DNA of 46,892 nucleotides from Chitinophaga pinensis (GTDB lineage Bacteria > Bacteroidota > Bacteroidia > Chitinophagales > Chitinophagaceae), in assembly GCA_945876095.1 (NCBI GenBank), contig CAMCMP010000023.1, positions 1 to 46,892 on the forward strand, given 5' to 3'. Below are positions 34,452 to 43,432 of this stretch, in pieces. The number at the start of each line of letters is the position of its first letter. The first letter of the stretch is position 1. The notes beneath the pieces are model-generated. The model saw nothing but the letters and a program-made list of their open reading frames with translations, did not search any database and was not told the origin of the DNA. A program made the translations under genes and the position numbers.

Positions 34452-34844
34452 TTAAGGTTTTATTTTCATTCTATTTTGCTTTGTCTCCCCCCATTTTTTT
34501 TTACTATCTATTCTTTTTTCTTTTGCAGCTTTGGAAGGTCTAGTGGGTCTTCTTTTTTTGGGTACCAGCAGGGCTTTTTTTACTAGCTGGTTCATTTTTT
34601 GGATGACCAACAACTTATTGGCTAGTTGGGACCGTTCAGTTTGGCTTTTCACCAGCAAAAACCCCTCTTGGGTGATTTTATTAGCTAGTTTATCATTTAA
34701 AAGGGCTTTTTGGACCTCATTTAATAGGTCAGAAGCGGCTATTTTCCAATATCCCTCTACCATCGTCTCCACTTTGTTTACGTTTTGCCCCCCTTTTCCT
34801 CCACTACGGGCAGTATTAAATTTAATTTCTCCCTTAATATCCAT
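34452..34844 (-). CDS. arfB: Alternative ribosome-rescue factor ArfB
   Basis: 130 residues from ATG at 34844 (the frame also extends to an ATG at 34892; the shorter start fits the family, which begins close to the catalytic domain). The GGQ motif in SGGKGGQNVNKVET (residues 14-27, GGQ at 18-20) marks a peptidyl-tRNA hydrolase that frees stalled ribosomes. The basic C-terminal tail (PKKRRPTRPSKAAKEKRIDSKKKWGE) matches the Lys/Arg-rich segment that enters the mRNA channel. Small stand-alone size distinguishes it from release factors 1 and 2. It is divergent from the GGGP synthase gene, with a 113-bp gap between the two chosen starts. Confidence 0.88.
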   Translation of the reverse strand: MDIKGEIKFNTARSGGKGGQNVNKVETMVEGYWKIAASDLLNEVQKALLNDKLANKITQEGFLLVKSQTERSQLANKLLVIQKMNQLVKKALLVPKKRRPTRPSKAAKEKRIDSKKKWGETKQNRMKIKP

Positions 34845-34957
34845 ACCCAAATTTACTTTATTTATATAATGGGAGGTACTAAAGCCTTTCATTTGTTATA
34901 TTTATTTTAATAAGCAAAAAAAAAATCAAGATATTTGTAAAAAACAATTTATAATTG

Positions 34958-35713
34958 ATGCCAAACGGAATATACCATTCATTCTCAGAAAGAAAGAGGA
35001 CCGGTAAAAAATCTTTTGCAGTATTGATTGATCCAGACAAGGTAAATGATCAAAGCATTGCACAACTGATCGAATTGTCTATATCTTCCAAAGTAGATTA
35101 TTTTTTTGTGGGCGGTAGTTTGGTTGTTTCCAATTATTTGGATCAATGTCTTCAACTAATAAGGAAAAGCTGTTCTATACCTACTGTTCTTTTCCCAGGT
35201 AGTCCTTCTCAAGTAAGTAAATACGCTGATGCTTTATTATATCTATCGTTGATCAGTGGACGAAATGCTGAATTGTTAATTGGACAACACGTGGTATCTG
35301 CTCCGATGGTAAAGAAAAGTGGTTTGGAAGTAATGTCTACAGGATATATGGTTGTGGATGGAGGTGCACCTACTACTGTTTCCTATATTTCAAATTCAAG
35401 TCCTTTGCCTTCTGATAAAAGTGAAATTGCCGTTTGTACCGCACTTGCCGGTGAAATGCTTGGAATGAAATTAATTTATATGGATGCAGGAAGCGGAGCT
35501 AAAAATCCTATTTCCGAAAATATGATATTAAAAGTTGCCCAATCTATATCTGTTCCTTTAATTATTGGTGGAGGAATTGTAGACCCTGAAAAGGCCTACT
35601 TAAATTGCAAAGCCGGAGCAGATGTAATTGTAGTAGGTAATGCTATTGAAAAAGACAGTTCCCTGATTAGAGAGATGGCAGATGCAGTTCATAGCATTCC
35701 TACCTTAGCTTAA
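34958..35713 (+). CDS. Geranylgeranylglyceryl phosphate synthase family protein
   Basis: 251 residues from ATG at 34958 (a TTG precedes it in frame). TIM-barrel prenyltransferase with FAVLIDPDK (residues 20-28) as the phosphate/Mg-binding start, YFFVGGSLV, VLFPGSPSQVS, YMVVDGGAPTTVSYIS, YMDAGSGA and PLIIGGGIVDPEKA with GNAIEKD at the end. These are the standard motifs of GGGP synthase/PcrB enzymes, which join a polyprenyl diphosphate to sn-glycerol 1-phosphate. Bacteroidota have members of the GGGPS group, though the role of the ether lipid product in bacteria is not settled. No sn-glycerol-1-phosphate dehydrogenase is seen here. Its stop is 45 bases from the convergent M28 peptidase. Confidence 0.85.
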   Translation: MPNGIYHSFSERKRTGKKSFAVLIDPDKVNDQSIAQLIELSISSKVDYFFVGGSLVVSNYLDQCLQLIRKSCSIPTVLFPGSPSQVSKYADALLYLSLISGRNAELLIGQHVVSAPMVKKSGLEVMSTGYMVVDGGAPTTVSYISNSSPLPSDKSEIAVCTALAGEMLGMKLIYMDAGSGAKNPISENMILKVAQSISVPLIIGGGIVDPEKAYLNCKAGADVIVVGNAIEKDSSLIREMADAVHSIPTLA

Positions 35714-35758
35714 TTTTACTATTTCCCCCTTAAATTTTGCCCCTGATGAATAGAGAGA

Positions 35759-37048
35759 CTACTTTTCTTTTTCAACCCTTGAAGGCGTATCTTTTCCACT
35801 CACAATAGATTTACTGCTTAAGGCGATCGCTTTAATGATTTCGGTCATATTGATCATATCCAAAGTTTCTATTTCGTCATTTTCTGTATGGTAAAATTTT
35901 TCTGAGTCCATTTTTGAAGTAGAAATAGTATGTGCAGGAACTCCTAGCGCCGCTAGCGTGGCATTGTCACTTCGATAAAATAAATTTTGCTTAGGATAAG
36001 GATCTGGTTCAAATTTAAATTTAGAATCTGCTAAATTATCCTGAAGAATCTTTCCCATATTACTTTTCTCAAATCCTGTAATGTAGGCGCTACTTCTACC
36101 CCACTTACTTTCTGTCCCAATCATTTCAATATTAAACATTGCCATTATTTTATCAGCATTTAATTGTTTACTAAAATACCGACTTCCAAATCCTCCCACT
36201 TCCTCTGCAGTGAATGCAACAAAAATGATTGTTCTTTCATTTTTTCCTTTCAAATAACTAAAATATTTACTCAATACAATCATAGCAGTTGTACCAGCAG
36301 CATCGTCATTAGCACCATTAAAAATACTATCCTGTTCATTATTGGGTTTGCCAATTCCTAAGTGATCATAATGCCCGCTAAATATTACGTACTCATCTTT
36401 TTTACTTTTTCCAGGTAATACACCTACTACATTTTTAAGCTTTTGCTCAGTTATTTCATTTTGAATATGAAGCTTTATTGAAGTGGGAGTAAGATTGGAG
36501 GTTAGTATAAATAACTGAGAACTTATTGTTTGAAATTTTGCATTTCCTACAAATTGCTTTAAGTTTTTAAATCGTTTGGAGTGAGCGGTATCAATTAATA
36601 TCAAAAGATTTTTTTCCTGTGCAAGCAAGGGAGAAATTATTTTGAATAAATCATCTTCTTTTTTCACTTTTACTACTTCGTAATTTGTGAATGAATTAAT
36701 ATTGATTTCAGCAGCCGTAGTATTGACAGCAACATTGGCGCTATTTAATGAGTCATTGTCTAACATTCCTATTATTTCTAAGGGTTTAACCTTAGTCATA
36801 ATAAAATTTTGGAGATAAGATTTTTGACCATCCAAAAATTTCAATTTATTTTTTGAAAATTCAGATTCAATAAAATCGGCAGCTTTATCAATTCCGGCAG
36901 TAAATGTTCTGCGACCTTGCATGTCATCAGCAGAAAGTATTTTTTCAATTCTTTCTACTTCTGCTATACTTATTATTTTATCTATATTTTGTGAAAAGGG
37001 AAATAGTACTAAAAAAACTGCCGTAGTTGTTAAAAATATTTTTTTCAT
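35759..37048 (-). CDS. Secreted M28 family metallopeptidase
   Basis: 429 residues, signal peptide 1-20 (FPFSQ). Zinc-ligand motifs of the M28 (aminopeptidase Y-like) family are visible: GHYDHLGIG (His and Asp), NGANDDAAGTTAM, FVAFTAEEVGGFGSRYF (catalytic and ligand Glu), NIEMIG, and HTENDEIETLD near the C-terminus. An N-terminal region of about 200 residues with a PA-like insert precedes the catalytic domain. Probably a periplasmic or surface exopeptidase. It lies 29 bases downstream of the LytTR response regulator gene in the same direction, so it may be co-transcribed with the two-component system. It converges on the GGGP synthase gene. Confidence 0.87.
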   Translation of the reverse strand: MKKIFLTTTAVFLVLFPFSQNIDKIISIAEVERIEKILSADDMQGRRTFTAGIDKAADFIESEFSKNKLKFLDGQKSYLQNFIMTKVKPLEIIGMLDNDSLNSANVAVNTTAAEININSFTNYEVVKVKKEDDLFKIISPLLAQEKNLLILIDTAHSKRFKNLKQFVGNAKFQTISSQLFILTSNLTPTSIKLHIQNEITEQKLKNVVGVLPGKSKKDEYVIFSGHYDHLGIGKPNNEQDSIFNGANDDAAGTTAMIVLSKYFSYLKGKNERTIIFVAFTAEEVGGFGSRYFSKQLNADKIMAMFNIEMIGTESKWGRSSAYITGFEKSNMGKILQDNLADSKFKFEPDPYPKQNLFYRSDNATLAALGVPAHTISTSKMDSEKFYHTENDEIETLDMINMTEIIKAIALSSKSIVSGKDTPSRVEKEK

Positions 37049-37077
37049 TATTTATTTTTTGTACGTTTATTAATAAT

Positions 37078-37806
37078 TTAGAGACTCATCATTTCTTTAA
37101 ATTTAACCGCCTGCCTTCTGCTAACTTCTACTTTTTCTCCTCCTTGTAGATCTAGCAATAAACCTCCATTAAAGTAAGGTTCAATTTTTTCAATCATTCG
37201 TAAATTCACAATATGTTTTCTATTGGCTCTGAAAAAAGTTTTTTCATCTAACCTTTCCTCAAGCGCATTCAGGGATTTTAATATCAACGGTTTGTTGCCT
37301 GCAAAATAAACTTTTGCATAGTTGCCGACGCTTTCAAATAAACGTACTTCGGAGAGTTTAACAAACCAGCAACGTTCGCCATCTTTTACAAATACTTGGT
37401 CATTTTCGGTAAGTAGCCCTCTGTTGAATGCTTGCATAGCTGCAAGCTCTTTTTCTTCAGCCTGAATCAACTTTTGTAATGCATCTGCCAATCTTTTTGG
37501 TTCAATAGGTTTCATTAGGTAGTCTAATGCATTTACTTCAAAGGCTTTTAAGGCGTACTCGTCATAGGCGGTAGTAAAAATTACATGAGGCACTCTGTCT
37601 AGTTCTTGTAACATGTCAAATCCAGTTTTTCCCGGCATTTGAATATCTAAAAAAATAAGATCTGGATTCAATGTTTCTATTTTTTCAATTCCTTCTTTTG
37701 CATTAGTAGCCTCTTCAATTACTTCTATCTCTGGAAATTCTAAAAGAAGTTTTTTCAATTCATTTCTTGCCAACCGTTCATCATCTATAATAATAGCTTT
37801 TTGCAT
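37078..37806 (-). CDS. LytTR-family response regulator
   Basis: 242 residues. Receiver domain 1-115: acidic pocket Asp8/Asp9, phospho-acceptor Asp54 in FLDIQMPGKTG, and Lys99 in LMKPIEP. The C-terminal LytTR DNA-binding domain spans about 140-240 (DGERCWFVKLSEVRLFES, LNALEERLDEKTFFRANRKHIVNL, VSRRQAVKFKEMM). It is the partner of the LytS-type kinase encoded immediately upstream (41-base gap) and precedes an M28 peptidase gene (29-base gap). LytTR targets are usually direct repeats, which I could not locate with certainty in this window. Confidence 0.92.
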   Translation of the reverse strand: MQKAIIIDDERLARNELKKLLLEFPEIEVIEEATNAKEGIEKIETLNPDLIFLDIQMPGKTGFDMLQELDRVPHVIFTTAYDEYALKAFEVNALDYLMKPIEPKRLADALQKLIQAEEKELAAMQAFNRGLLTENDQVFVKDGERCWFVKLSEVRLFESVGNYAKVYFAGNKPLILKSLNALEERLDEKTFFRANRKHIVNLRMIEKIEPYFNGGLLLDLQGGEKVEVSRRQAVKFKEMMSL

Positions 37807-37847
37807 GGATAAAATTTATTGTATAAGAAGTTATTTAGTAATGATTA

Positions 37848-38897
37848 TTAATTAGCTGTAGATGGCATGGTTATTCTAGATTCCACCATTTCATTGTTCA
37901 AGTTTTTTATAGCAAAACTTGCCTTTCCTTGATAAAGAAGATTTAACCTGTCCTCAGTACTTTTTAGCCCAAAACCATTGATATTTGAATAATCACCCAG
38001 TTGCCCCGTATTTTGAACTGATAATTCATGGTGGTGGTTTATGAAATCAGAAGTTACTTTAATGATACCTCCATTTTCTTTTTTACTGATACCATGTTTG
38101 ATTGCATTTTCTACTAGTGTTTGTAACATCATAGGAGGTATAGGTTGCTGTAAAGTATTTTCTTTGATATCTAATTCTATAGACAATCGTTCTTCAAAAC
38201 GCATTTTCTCGAGTGCTAGATAGTCTCTCACTATATTTAGCTCCCTCTCCAATGGAACTGTTTCTAATTTTTCAGTTTGCATACTGCTTCGTAAAATATT
38301 ACTTAACTCAGTGATAGCTGTTCTTGCTCTTGAAGGGTTTTCATCTACCAATGCTCTAATACTATTGAGTGCATTAAAAATGAAATGGGGATTAATATGT
38401 GATTTAATTGTTTTAAGTTCAAGCTCTTTTACCAAGGATTGCAATTTCAAAGTATCCACTTCTTGTCGAAGAGTTCTTTCAACATAATGAAAAATATAAT
38501 ACAATAAATTCCAAATGAATAAAATGAAAAAACTATCGAGGGAGTTTCGAATAATTTCATTGAGTAGAGAAATCTTTGGATTATTTTGGACGCGGAGCTT
38601 AAATATTTTTTCAAGTCCTGTTCCTATACATGCATATAGAATTGCAAATACTATCGTAACTAATATGAAATAAAGAATTTGTTTTTTTATGGGTTTTTCT
38701 AAAAAATTATATTTTTTAATGACCCTACGCATAAGATGAGTCAAAATTATTCCTATTAAAACACTGATGCCAATGAGCAGAAAGAAATGATCGATTTTTC
38801 GAACGGAGAGGGTTAAATAATAAAAAGAAGAAATAGCAATATTGGTTCCCCATCCACCCAGTTGGCATATCCAATAAGTCGATACTTTCTTTTTCAT
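37848..38897 (-). CDS. LytS/YehU-type sensor histidine kinase
   Basis: 349 residues. Four predicted transmembrane helices lie in the first 140 residues (around 12-30, 38-54, 72-92, 118-138), with no separate sensory domain. The HisKA_7TM-like His_kinase motif KSHINPHFIFNALNSIRAL (about 166-183) carries the conserved His in NPHF. The C-terminal ATPase has VENAIKHGI (N box) and NGFGLKSTEDRL (G2 box), though it lacks an obvious classic G1 DNGxG segment, typical for this group. It phosphorylates the LytTR regulator encoded 41 bases downstream. The signal is unknown. The 284-bp gap to ruvB should contain its promoter. Confidence 0.9.
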   Translation of the reverse strand: MKKKVSTYWICQLGGWGTNIAISSFYYLTLSVRKIDHFFLLIGISVLIGIILTHLMRRVIKKYNFLEKPIKKQILYFILVTIVFAILYACIGTGLEKIFKLRVQNNPKISLLNEIIRNSLDSFFILFIWNLLYYIFHYVERTLRQEVDTLKLQSLVKELELKTIKSHINPHFIFNALNSIRALVDENPSRARTAITELSNILRSSMQTEKLETVPLERELNIVRDYLALEKMRFEERLSIELDIKENTLQQPIPPMMLQTLVENAIKHGISKKENGGIIKVTSDFINHHHELSVQNTGQLGDYSNINGFGLKSTEDRLNLLYQGKASFAIKNLNNEMVESRITMPSTAN

Positions 38898-38971
38898 ATG
38901 TATAAATTTATTTATTCTTTGGCAGATTCGAAGGTAACTAGATTTCTATATTAGTTATTTTTGATGACAAG

Positions 38972-38985
38972 GCTTTTTAAAAAGC
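38972..38985. promoter_or_regulatory. 14-bp perfect palindrome, GCTTTTTAAAAAGC
   Basis: A perfect palindrome lies in the divergent region between the LytS-type kinase gene and ruvB, 75 bases upstream of the kinase ATG. It could be an operator or simply AT-rich symmetric sequence. No T-run suggests a terminator. Confidence 0.2.
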
Positions 38986-39160
38986 AAAGCACCTATTACA
39001 AATCTACGAATTGGCCAATCCAATACCTGTTAGTTATTATTAATGGTGAAATCTGGTGTTAAAAGGTGTTTCGAAGGCAAGAACAGTCAAAAATTGCATT
39101 CGCCAGTCTTATTAAATGAATTACCTCAGTTTTAAATAAATTTACTGTTCGCTCCAATAT

Positions 39161-39168
39161 TAATTTTG
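39161..39168 (+). promoter_or_regulatory. Putative -7 box (TAATTTTG) for ruvB
   Basis: TAATTTTG is an exact TAnnTTTG match, 13 bases upstream of the ruvB ATG, which would give a very short leader. No good -33 TTG element is seen at the usual spacing. Confidence 0.35.
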
Positions 39169-39181
39169 TTAATTTTACATT

Positions 39182-40213
39182 ATGTCAAACCCCCATCTCA
39201 ATAAAGATAGCGAGTCGCTAAGTGCGCTAGAAAAAGAGTTTGAAAATAATATTCGACCCAGTGAAATGGCTGATTTTTCGGGGCAGCCACAAACCATTGA
39301 AAATCTTCGAATTTTTATTAAGGCAGCTAAAATCAGGGGAGAAGCGCTTGATCATATTTTATTTCACGGCCCTCCAGGATTAGGTAAAACTACTTTAAGT
39401 AGAATTGTGGCCAATGAGTTAGGAGTTAAAATAAAGGAGACGAGTGGTCCAGTAATTGAAAAGCCAGGTGATCTGGCAGGTTTACTCACCAATCTAGAGA
39501 CCAATGATGTTTTATTTATAGATGAAATCCATCGCCTAAGCAATGTGGTGGAAGAGTATTTGTATGCGGCAATGGAAGATTTTCGTATCGATATTATCAT
39601 TGATAGCGGTCCCAATGCAAGGAGTGTACAAATTAACCTAAATCCATTTACTCTTATTGGTGCCACTACTAGAAGTGGCTTGTTAACCGCACCTTTGCTT
39701 TCAAGATTTGGTATCAAATCAAGGTTGGAATATTACAATGCTGCTACTCTACAAAAAATAATTCTGCGATCTGCATCTATTTTAAATACTTCTATTACGA
39801 CTGATGCAGCAGATGAAATTTCTCGTCGTAGTCGCGGTACTCCTCGTATTGCGAATGGTTTATTGAGAAGGGTAAGAGATTTTGCACAGGTATTAAATGA
39901 TGGAGCGATTGATTTAGGAATTACCCAACATTCATTGAAGGCACTGAATGTTGATGAGCATGGTTTGGATGAAATGGACAATCGGATATTGAATGTGATT
40001 ATTGATAAATTTAAAGGTGGTCCGGTAGGTATTACGACCATTGCTACTGCAGTAGGAGAAGAAGCGGGAACATTAGAAGAAGTATATGAGCCTTTTTTGA
40101 TACAAGAAGGATTTTTGCAAAGAACGGCTAGAGGTAGGGAAGCTACCGCAAAGGCATACGCGCATTTAGGAAAAATTTATAACAGGGGTTCAAATAATAC
40201 TTTGTTTAGTTAA
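39182..40213 (+). CDS. ruvB: Holliday junction branch migration helicase RuvB
   Basis: 343 residues, AAA+ ATPase. Walker [10 protein letters not shown] (residues 63-71), Walker [11 protein letters not shown] (110-119), sensor 1 GATTRSGLL, and arginine finger in LSRFGIK. The C-terminal winged helix includes [16 protein letters not shown] and [21 protein letters not shown]. RuvB forms a hexameric ring that pulls DNA through the RuvA-bound four-way junction during recombination repair. ruvA and ruvC are not adjacent, which is common in Bacteroidota. Monocistronic: its neighbours are divergent (LytS gene) and convergent (rprY-like gene). Confidence 0.97.
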   Translation: MSNPHLNKDSESLSALEKEFENNIRPSEMADFSGQPQTIENLRIFIKAAKIRGEALDHILFHGPPGLGKTTLSRIVANELGVKIKETSGPVIEKPGDLAGLLTNLETNDVLFIDEIHRLSNVVEEYLYAAMEDFRIDIIIDSGPNARSVQINLNPFTLIGATTRSGLLTAPLLSRFGIKSRLEYYNAATLQKIILRSASILNTSITTDAADEISRRSRGTPRIANGLLRRVRDFAQVLNDGAIDLGITQHSLKALNVDEHGLDEMDNRILNVIIDKFKGGPVGITTIATAVGEEAGTLEEVYEPFLIQEGFLQRTARGREATAKAYAHLGKIYNRGSNNTLFS

Positions 40214-40276
40214 AACAGCTGTTTAGATAAATTGAGTGCTTCTAAGATTTTTTATAAACTAATAGAGTTGTAGGGT

Positions 40277-40313
40277 AAAAAAAAGCCCCATTAAGTAGTT
40301 AACTTTTTGGGGC
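40277..40313 (-). terminator. Rho-independent terminator of the rprY-like gene
   Basis: On the minus strand GCCCCA (40313-40308) pairs with TGGGGC (40290-40285) around a 17-base loop, followed directly by a run of eight T (40284-40277). It lies 26 bases after the response regulator stop. The plus strand has no T-run after the stem, so it acts mainly in one direction. Confidence 0.75.
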
Positions 40314-40339
40314 AGTCTCAACAAGGTCTTAATTTCTTA

Positions 40340-41035
40340 TTATGCTGCTACGAGTCTAAATCCATTGCCATGAATATTTACAATTTCGATGGTTTCATCT
40401 TCTTTTAAATATTTACGCAATTTAGCAATGTAAACGTCCATACTTCTTCCATTAAAATAAGTATCACTACCCCAGATTTTCTTAAGTGCTGATTCTCTTG
40501 TTAACAAATCATTTTTATGTTCACACAACATTTTTAATAATTCGTTTTCCTTTGGAGAGAGTACATTTATTTTACCATCAATGGTAAGTTCTCTCAATCG
40601 AGGATTAAAATGGTATTTTCCCATATCAAACTCTGCGTTGACTTCTTCGCGGTGAGTTTCTTCATTTCGTTTTAAAATAGCTTTTATTTTCAATAATAAA
40701 ACGTCGCTATCAAAAGGTTTGGTGATATAGTCATCTGCTCCTAATTTATAGCCTTGTATGATATCTTCTTTCATTGTTTTAGCCGACAAGAAAAATAAAG
40801 GCACATCGGGATTGATGTCTCTAATTTCTTCTGCTACTGCAAAGCCGTCCATATTAGGCATCATTACATCTAGTAGACAAATATCAATTTTTTCTCTCTG
40901 AAAAGCCGCTAGTCCTAGCCGGCCATCTCTTTCTAACACTACATCATAATCATTTAGTTCTAAATAGTTCTTTAACACCATACCTAGATTGGTGTCGTCT
41001 TCGCAAAGTAGTATTTTGGGTTTTGTTGCTTCCAT
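40340..41035 (-). CDS. rprY: OmpR-family response regulator, RprY-like
   Basis: 231 residues from ATG at 41035; an in-frame TTG seven codons upstream is less likely. Receiver domain with Asp13/Asp14, phospho-acceptor Asp56 in CLLDVMMPNMDG, and Lys in YITKPFDSD. The C-terminal winged-helix DNA-binding domain (about 135-230) shows LSPKENELLKMLCEHKNDLLTRESALKKIWG and the YIAKLRKYLKEDETIEIVNIHGNGFRL end. The sequence closely fits Bacteroidota RprY; the symbol is by resemblance. The cognate kinase gene RprX is not adjacent, as either neighbour is a different function, so it is an orphan in this window. Followed by a strong terminator; an 8-bp inverted repeat and a long hairpin lie upstream. Confidence 0.88.
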   Translation of the reverse strand: MEATKPKILLCEDDTNLGMVLKNYLELNDYDVVLERDGRLGLAAFQREKIDICLLDVMMPNMDGFAVAEEIRDINPDVPLFFLSAKTMKEDIIQGYKLGADDYITKPFDSDVLLLKIKAILKRNEETHREEVNAEFDMGKYHFNPRLRELTIDGKINVLSPKENELLKMLCEHKNDLLTRESALKKIWGSDTYFNGRSMDVYIAKLRKYLKEDETIEIVNIHGNGFRLVAA

Positions 41036-41166
41036 ATTATAAGAGTTTAAAGGCAAATAAAATTAATTCAAAATGCTTCCAACAAATTTTATGCCTATTT
41101 TTTTGTTAAAGGTATTTCTGTATTTAATTTAACAACCTATTTGCTAATAATTACAGTCCAATTTAC

Positions 41167-41191
41167 AGCTAGTCTTGTGTTTTGACTAGCT
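41167..41191. promoter_or_regulatory. 8-bp inverted repeat upstream of the rprY-like gene
   Basis: AGCTAGTC and GACTAGCT are perfect inverted copies separated by 9 bases, about 130 bases upstream of the response regulator start and just past the M16 terminator. It could be an operator; no T-run follows in either direction. Confidence 0.25.
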
Positions 41192-41223
41192 AGTTTATAC
41201 TAACCAAGATCAAATGATATATT

Positions 41224-41271
41224 AATTCAAGATAAAAGCCATCTAAAATTAGATGGCTTTTATCTTGAATT
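41224..41271. terminator. 48-bp perfect palindrome, bidirectional terminator
   Basis: Positions 41224-41246 are the exact inverse of 41249-41271, separated by two A. The inner part is AAAAGCCATCTAA / TTAGATGGCTTTT, a classical A-stem-T terminator shape, extended by further perfect pairing. It starts 10 bases after the stop of the M16-like gene on the minus strand and most likely ends that operon. The symmetry means it should also block transcription from the other side. Confidence 0.7.
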
Positions 41272-41281
41272 TCATGAAAAA

Positions 41282-43378
41282 TTATTTAAAATCTGCGTCT
41301 GAAACCCCTTCATTTATTTTGATTTCCTTGTATTTAAATGGAATTTCCTGCCCCCCTAAGCTTCTGGTTACTTCCGTCGGGAATAAAACGTTGCCTGATT
41401 TTATGTAATTTTTGTATTCAATTGTAATTGGCACATCGGCGTTTTCCTGAGCAGTAGTGGTCTCTTCTTTTAGCAATAAACCAGTTTTAGAGGAGTATTC
41501 TTGAACCGATGTTCTTCCACTAGGCATTACCACTTTTAATCGATAGGTGTTTTCATCATTTACTTTTCCGACGCCTAGATAATCCATTTTATATTCGGGA
41601 CTAGTGATGTAAAATAATTGCGGAATAACACCTTTCTCATCCAAAGCTTCTTTAACTTCTTTAGCAGATAAATCTTTTTTCTGAGGACCTTGTTGCTGGA
41701 ATCCTGCCTTACCATCAAATACGGATTTCATAATAGTCATAGTACCCATTTTAATTTCAGTAAACTGTAGATTGGGATTTTTCTTTTTCTCAATGCCCTC
41801 AAAACTTCTGCCCATCATTTCAAGTCCAATGGTGGAAGAAATACTGTTAATTTTCTTAATCTCATCTTTTCCTCCAATCGCTTTTAAATAGCTCTCTACA
41901 ATTTGAGCAGCTGAAACATCATAGGTATTTTTCTCTGTCTCATTTACTTTTTTATCTTTTGGCTTTTCTATCACTGGGTCAGCATAGCGGTCGTACTTTT
42001 TGATTGGATAACCTAACCTCATTAATTTAGGAATAATAACACTCCCATTGCCTACAATAACAATTCTAGAATTACTTTCATTGAAATAAGCCTTCGCTAC
42101 ATTTTTAATATCCTCAAGTGTTACACTATTTATTTTTTGAAGATAGGTTCTGTAAAAGTCTTTAGGCAAATTATTGATAAGAATATTAGAAGCATATGTA
42201 GCCGTCCTTGAAGGATCTTCCATCCCTAATGCAAAGGAGCCATTGTATTTCGCTTTGGCATTATCTAGTTCTTCTTGGGTTATCTTTCCATCTCTCATAT
42301 TCAATATTTCTCTAAAAATTTCTGCAGTTGCACTATCTACTTTATCGGTGCGTACAGCGGCACTTGCAGTAAACTGGCTTTGAAAACGCCCACCTCCAGT
42401 TCTTGAATAACTTCCATATGTAAATCCATGTTTTTCTCTAAGGTTCATGAATAACTTACTTTCTGCCCCGCCACCTAGTATTTGATTCGCTAATAATAAG
42501 GCATGGTAGTTTTTATTACTCAATGGATTAGAAATAAGATTTCCAATATTTAATTCTCCTTGAACAGCGGTTGGAACATCTACAAAATCAATTTCTGTTT
42601 TTTTAGGATTCTCTACAATCGGAATATTTGGAAGTGTTAATTTTTTACCTGTCCAGTTACCAAATGCTTTGGTGGCTAAATCCTTTGCTGCAGCTGGAGT
42701 AATATCACCTACAAAGGTTAAATAGGATCGTGAAGGGGTAATGTAATTTTTATACGCATCTTTTACATCTTCAATGGTAAGACCTTTTACAGTTTCCTCA
42801 GTGGTAAATTCACCCATTGCTGTCTGTTTGCCATAACTTAAGGCTTGGTTAACTCTAGCTGAAATGGCAGCAGTACTTTTCTCATTTGCTTTTAATCCAG
42901 TGATGGTCATCGATTTTAATTTACCAAAAGAGGATTCTGGAAAAGCTGGATTCTTAATTCCATCCGCCATTAGGTTAAATGCTTTTTCAAAATACCTTGT
43001 CAATGAACTGGCAAATCCACCACCTGCTGAAAGGTTGATATTAGCACCAATCAGGTCAACTGCTTCATCAAATTGATCCTTAGGCATTGAAGTAGTTCCT
43101 TCACCTAACATTTGCCCCATTAAATCTAGTAGACCAGCCTTTTTACCTTCCATAATAGGACCCGCATCAATACTAATGGAGGCATTTATTTTAGGTAGTT
43201 TGTGGTTTTCTACTACTAGTATGGTCATGCCATTGGCTAAGGTAAATACTACTGGATCATTTATTGAAATGATAGGAGCTGGACCAGCTGCAGGTTTTTT
43301 AGATCTGTCTAATTTTGTTTGTGCAAAACCCTGTTGAAATAAAACAACACTTAGTGCAACTATAATTATTTTTTTCAT
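41282..43378 (-). CDS. M16 peptidase-like protein without the zinc motif (inactive-type subunit)
   Basis: 698 residues, signal peptide 1-19 (QGFAQ). Residues about 40-460 have the M16 (insulinase/mitochondrial processing peptidase) fold, including the C-terminal-half motif RNLREKHGFTYGSYSRTGGG. At the zinc site (GLLDLMGQMLGEGTT, near residue 83) the HxxEH motif is absent, so it should not bind catalytic zinc. Residues about 490-698 form an additional domain (AIGGKDEIKKINSISSTIGLEM...), similar to lipoprotein-sorting or LolA-like folds attached to Bacteroidota M16 proteins. It lies 54 bases downstream of the M16 gene that does have HxxEH. The two probably form the catalytic and non-catalytic subunits of a heterodimer. 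Confidence 0.82.
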   Translation of the reverse strand: MKKIIIVALSVVLFQQGFAQTKLDRSKKPAAGPAPIISINDPVVFTLANGMTILVVENHKLPKINASISIDAGPIMEGKKAGLLDLMGQMLGEGTTSMPKDQFDEAVDLIGANINLSAGGGFASSLTRYFEKAFNLMADGIKNPAFPESSFGKLKSMTITGLKANEKSTAAISARVNQALSYGKQTAMGEFTTEETVKGLTIEDVKDAYKNYITPSRSYLTFVGDITPAAAKDLATKAFGNWTGKKLTLPNIPIVENPKKTEIDFVDVPTAVQGELNIGNLISNPLSNKNYHALLLANQILGGGAESKLFMNLREKHGFTYGSYSRTGGGRFQSQFTASAAVRTDKVDSATAEIFREILNMRDGKITQEELDNAKAKYNGSFALGMEDPSRTATYASNILINNLPKDFYRTYLQKINSVTLEDIKNVAKAYFNESNSRIVIVGNGSVIIPKLMRLGYPIKKYDRYADPVIEKPKDKKVNETEKNTYDVSAAQIVESYLKAIGGKDEIKKINSISSTIGLEMMGRSFEGIEKKKNPNLQFTEIKMGTMTIMKSVFDGKAGFQQQGPQKKDLSAKEVKEALDEKGVIPQLFYITSPEYKMDYLGVGKVNDENTYRLKVVMPSGRTSVQEYSSKTGLLLKEETTTAQENADVPITIEYKNYIKSGNVLFPTEVTRSLGGQEIPFKYKEIKINEGVSDADFK

Positions 43379-43432
43379 CTAATGTATTTTTTCGGTGTAA
43401 ATAAGTTGATGGAGATTTTAGAATCTCTTGGA

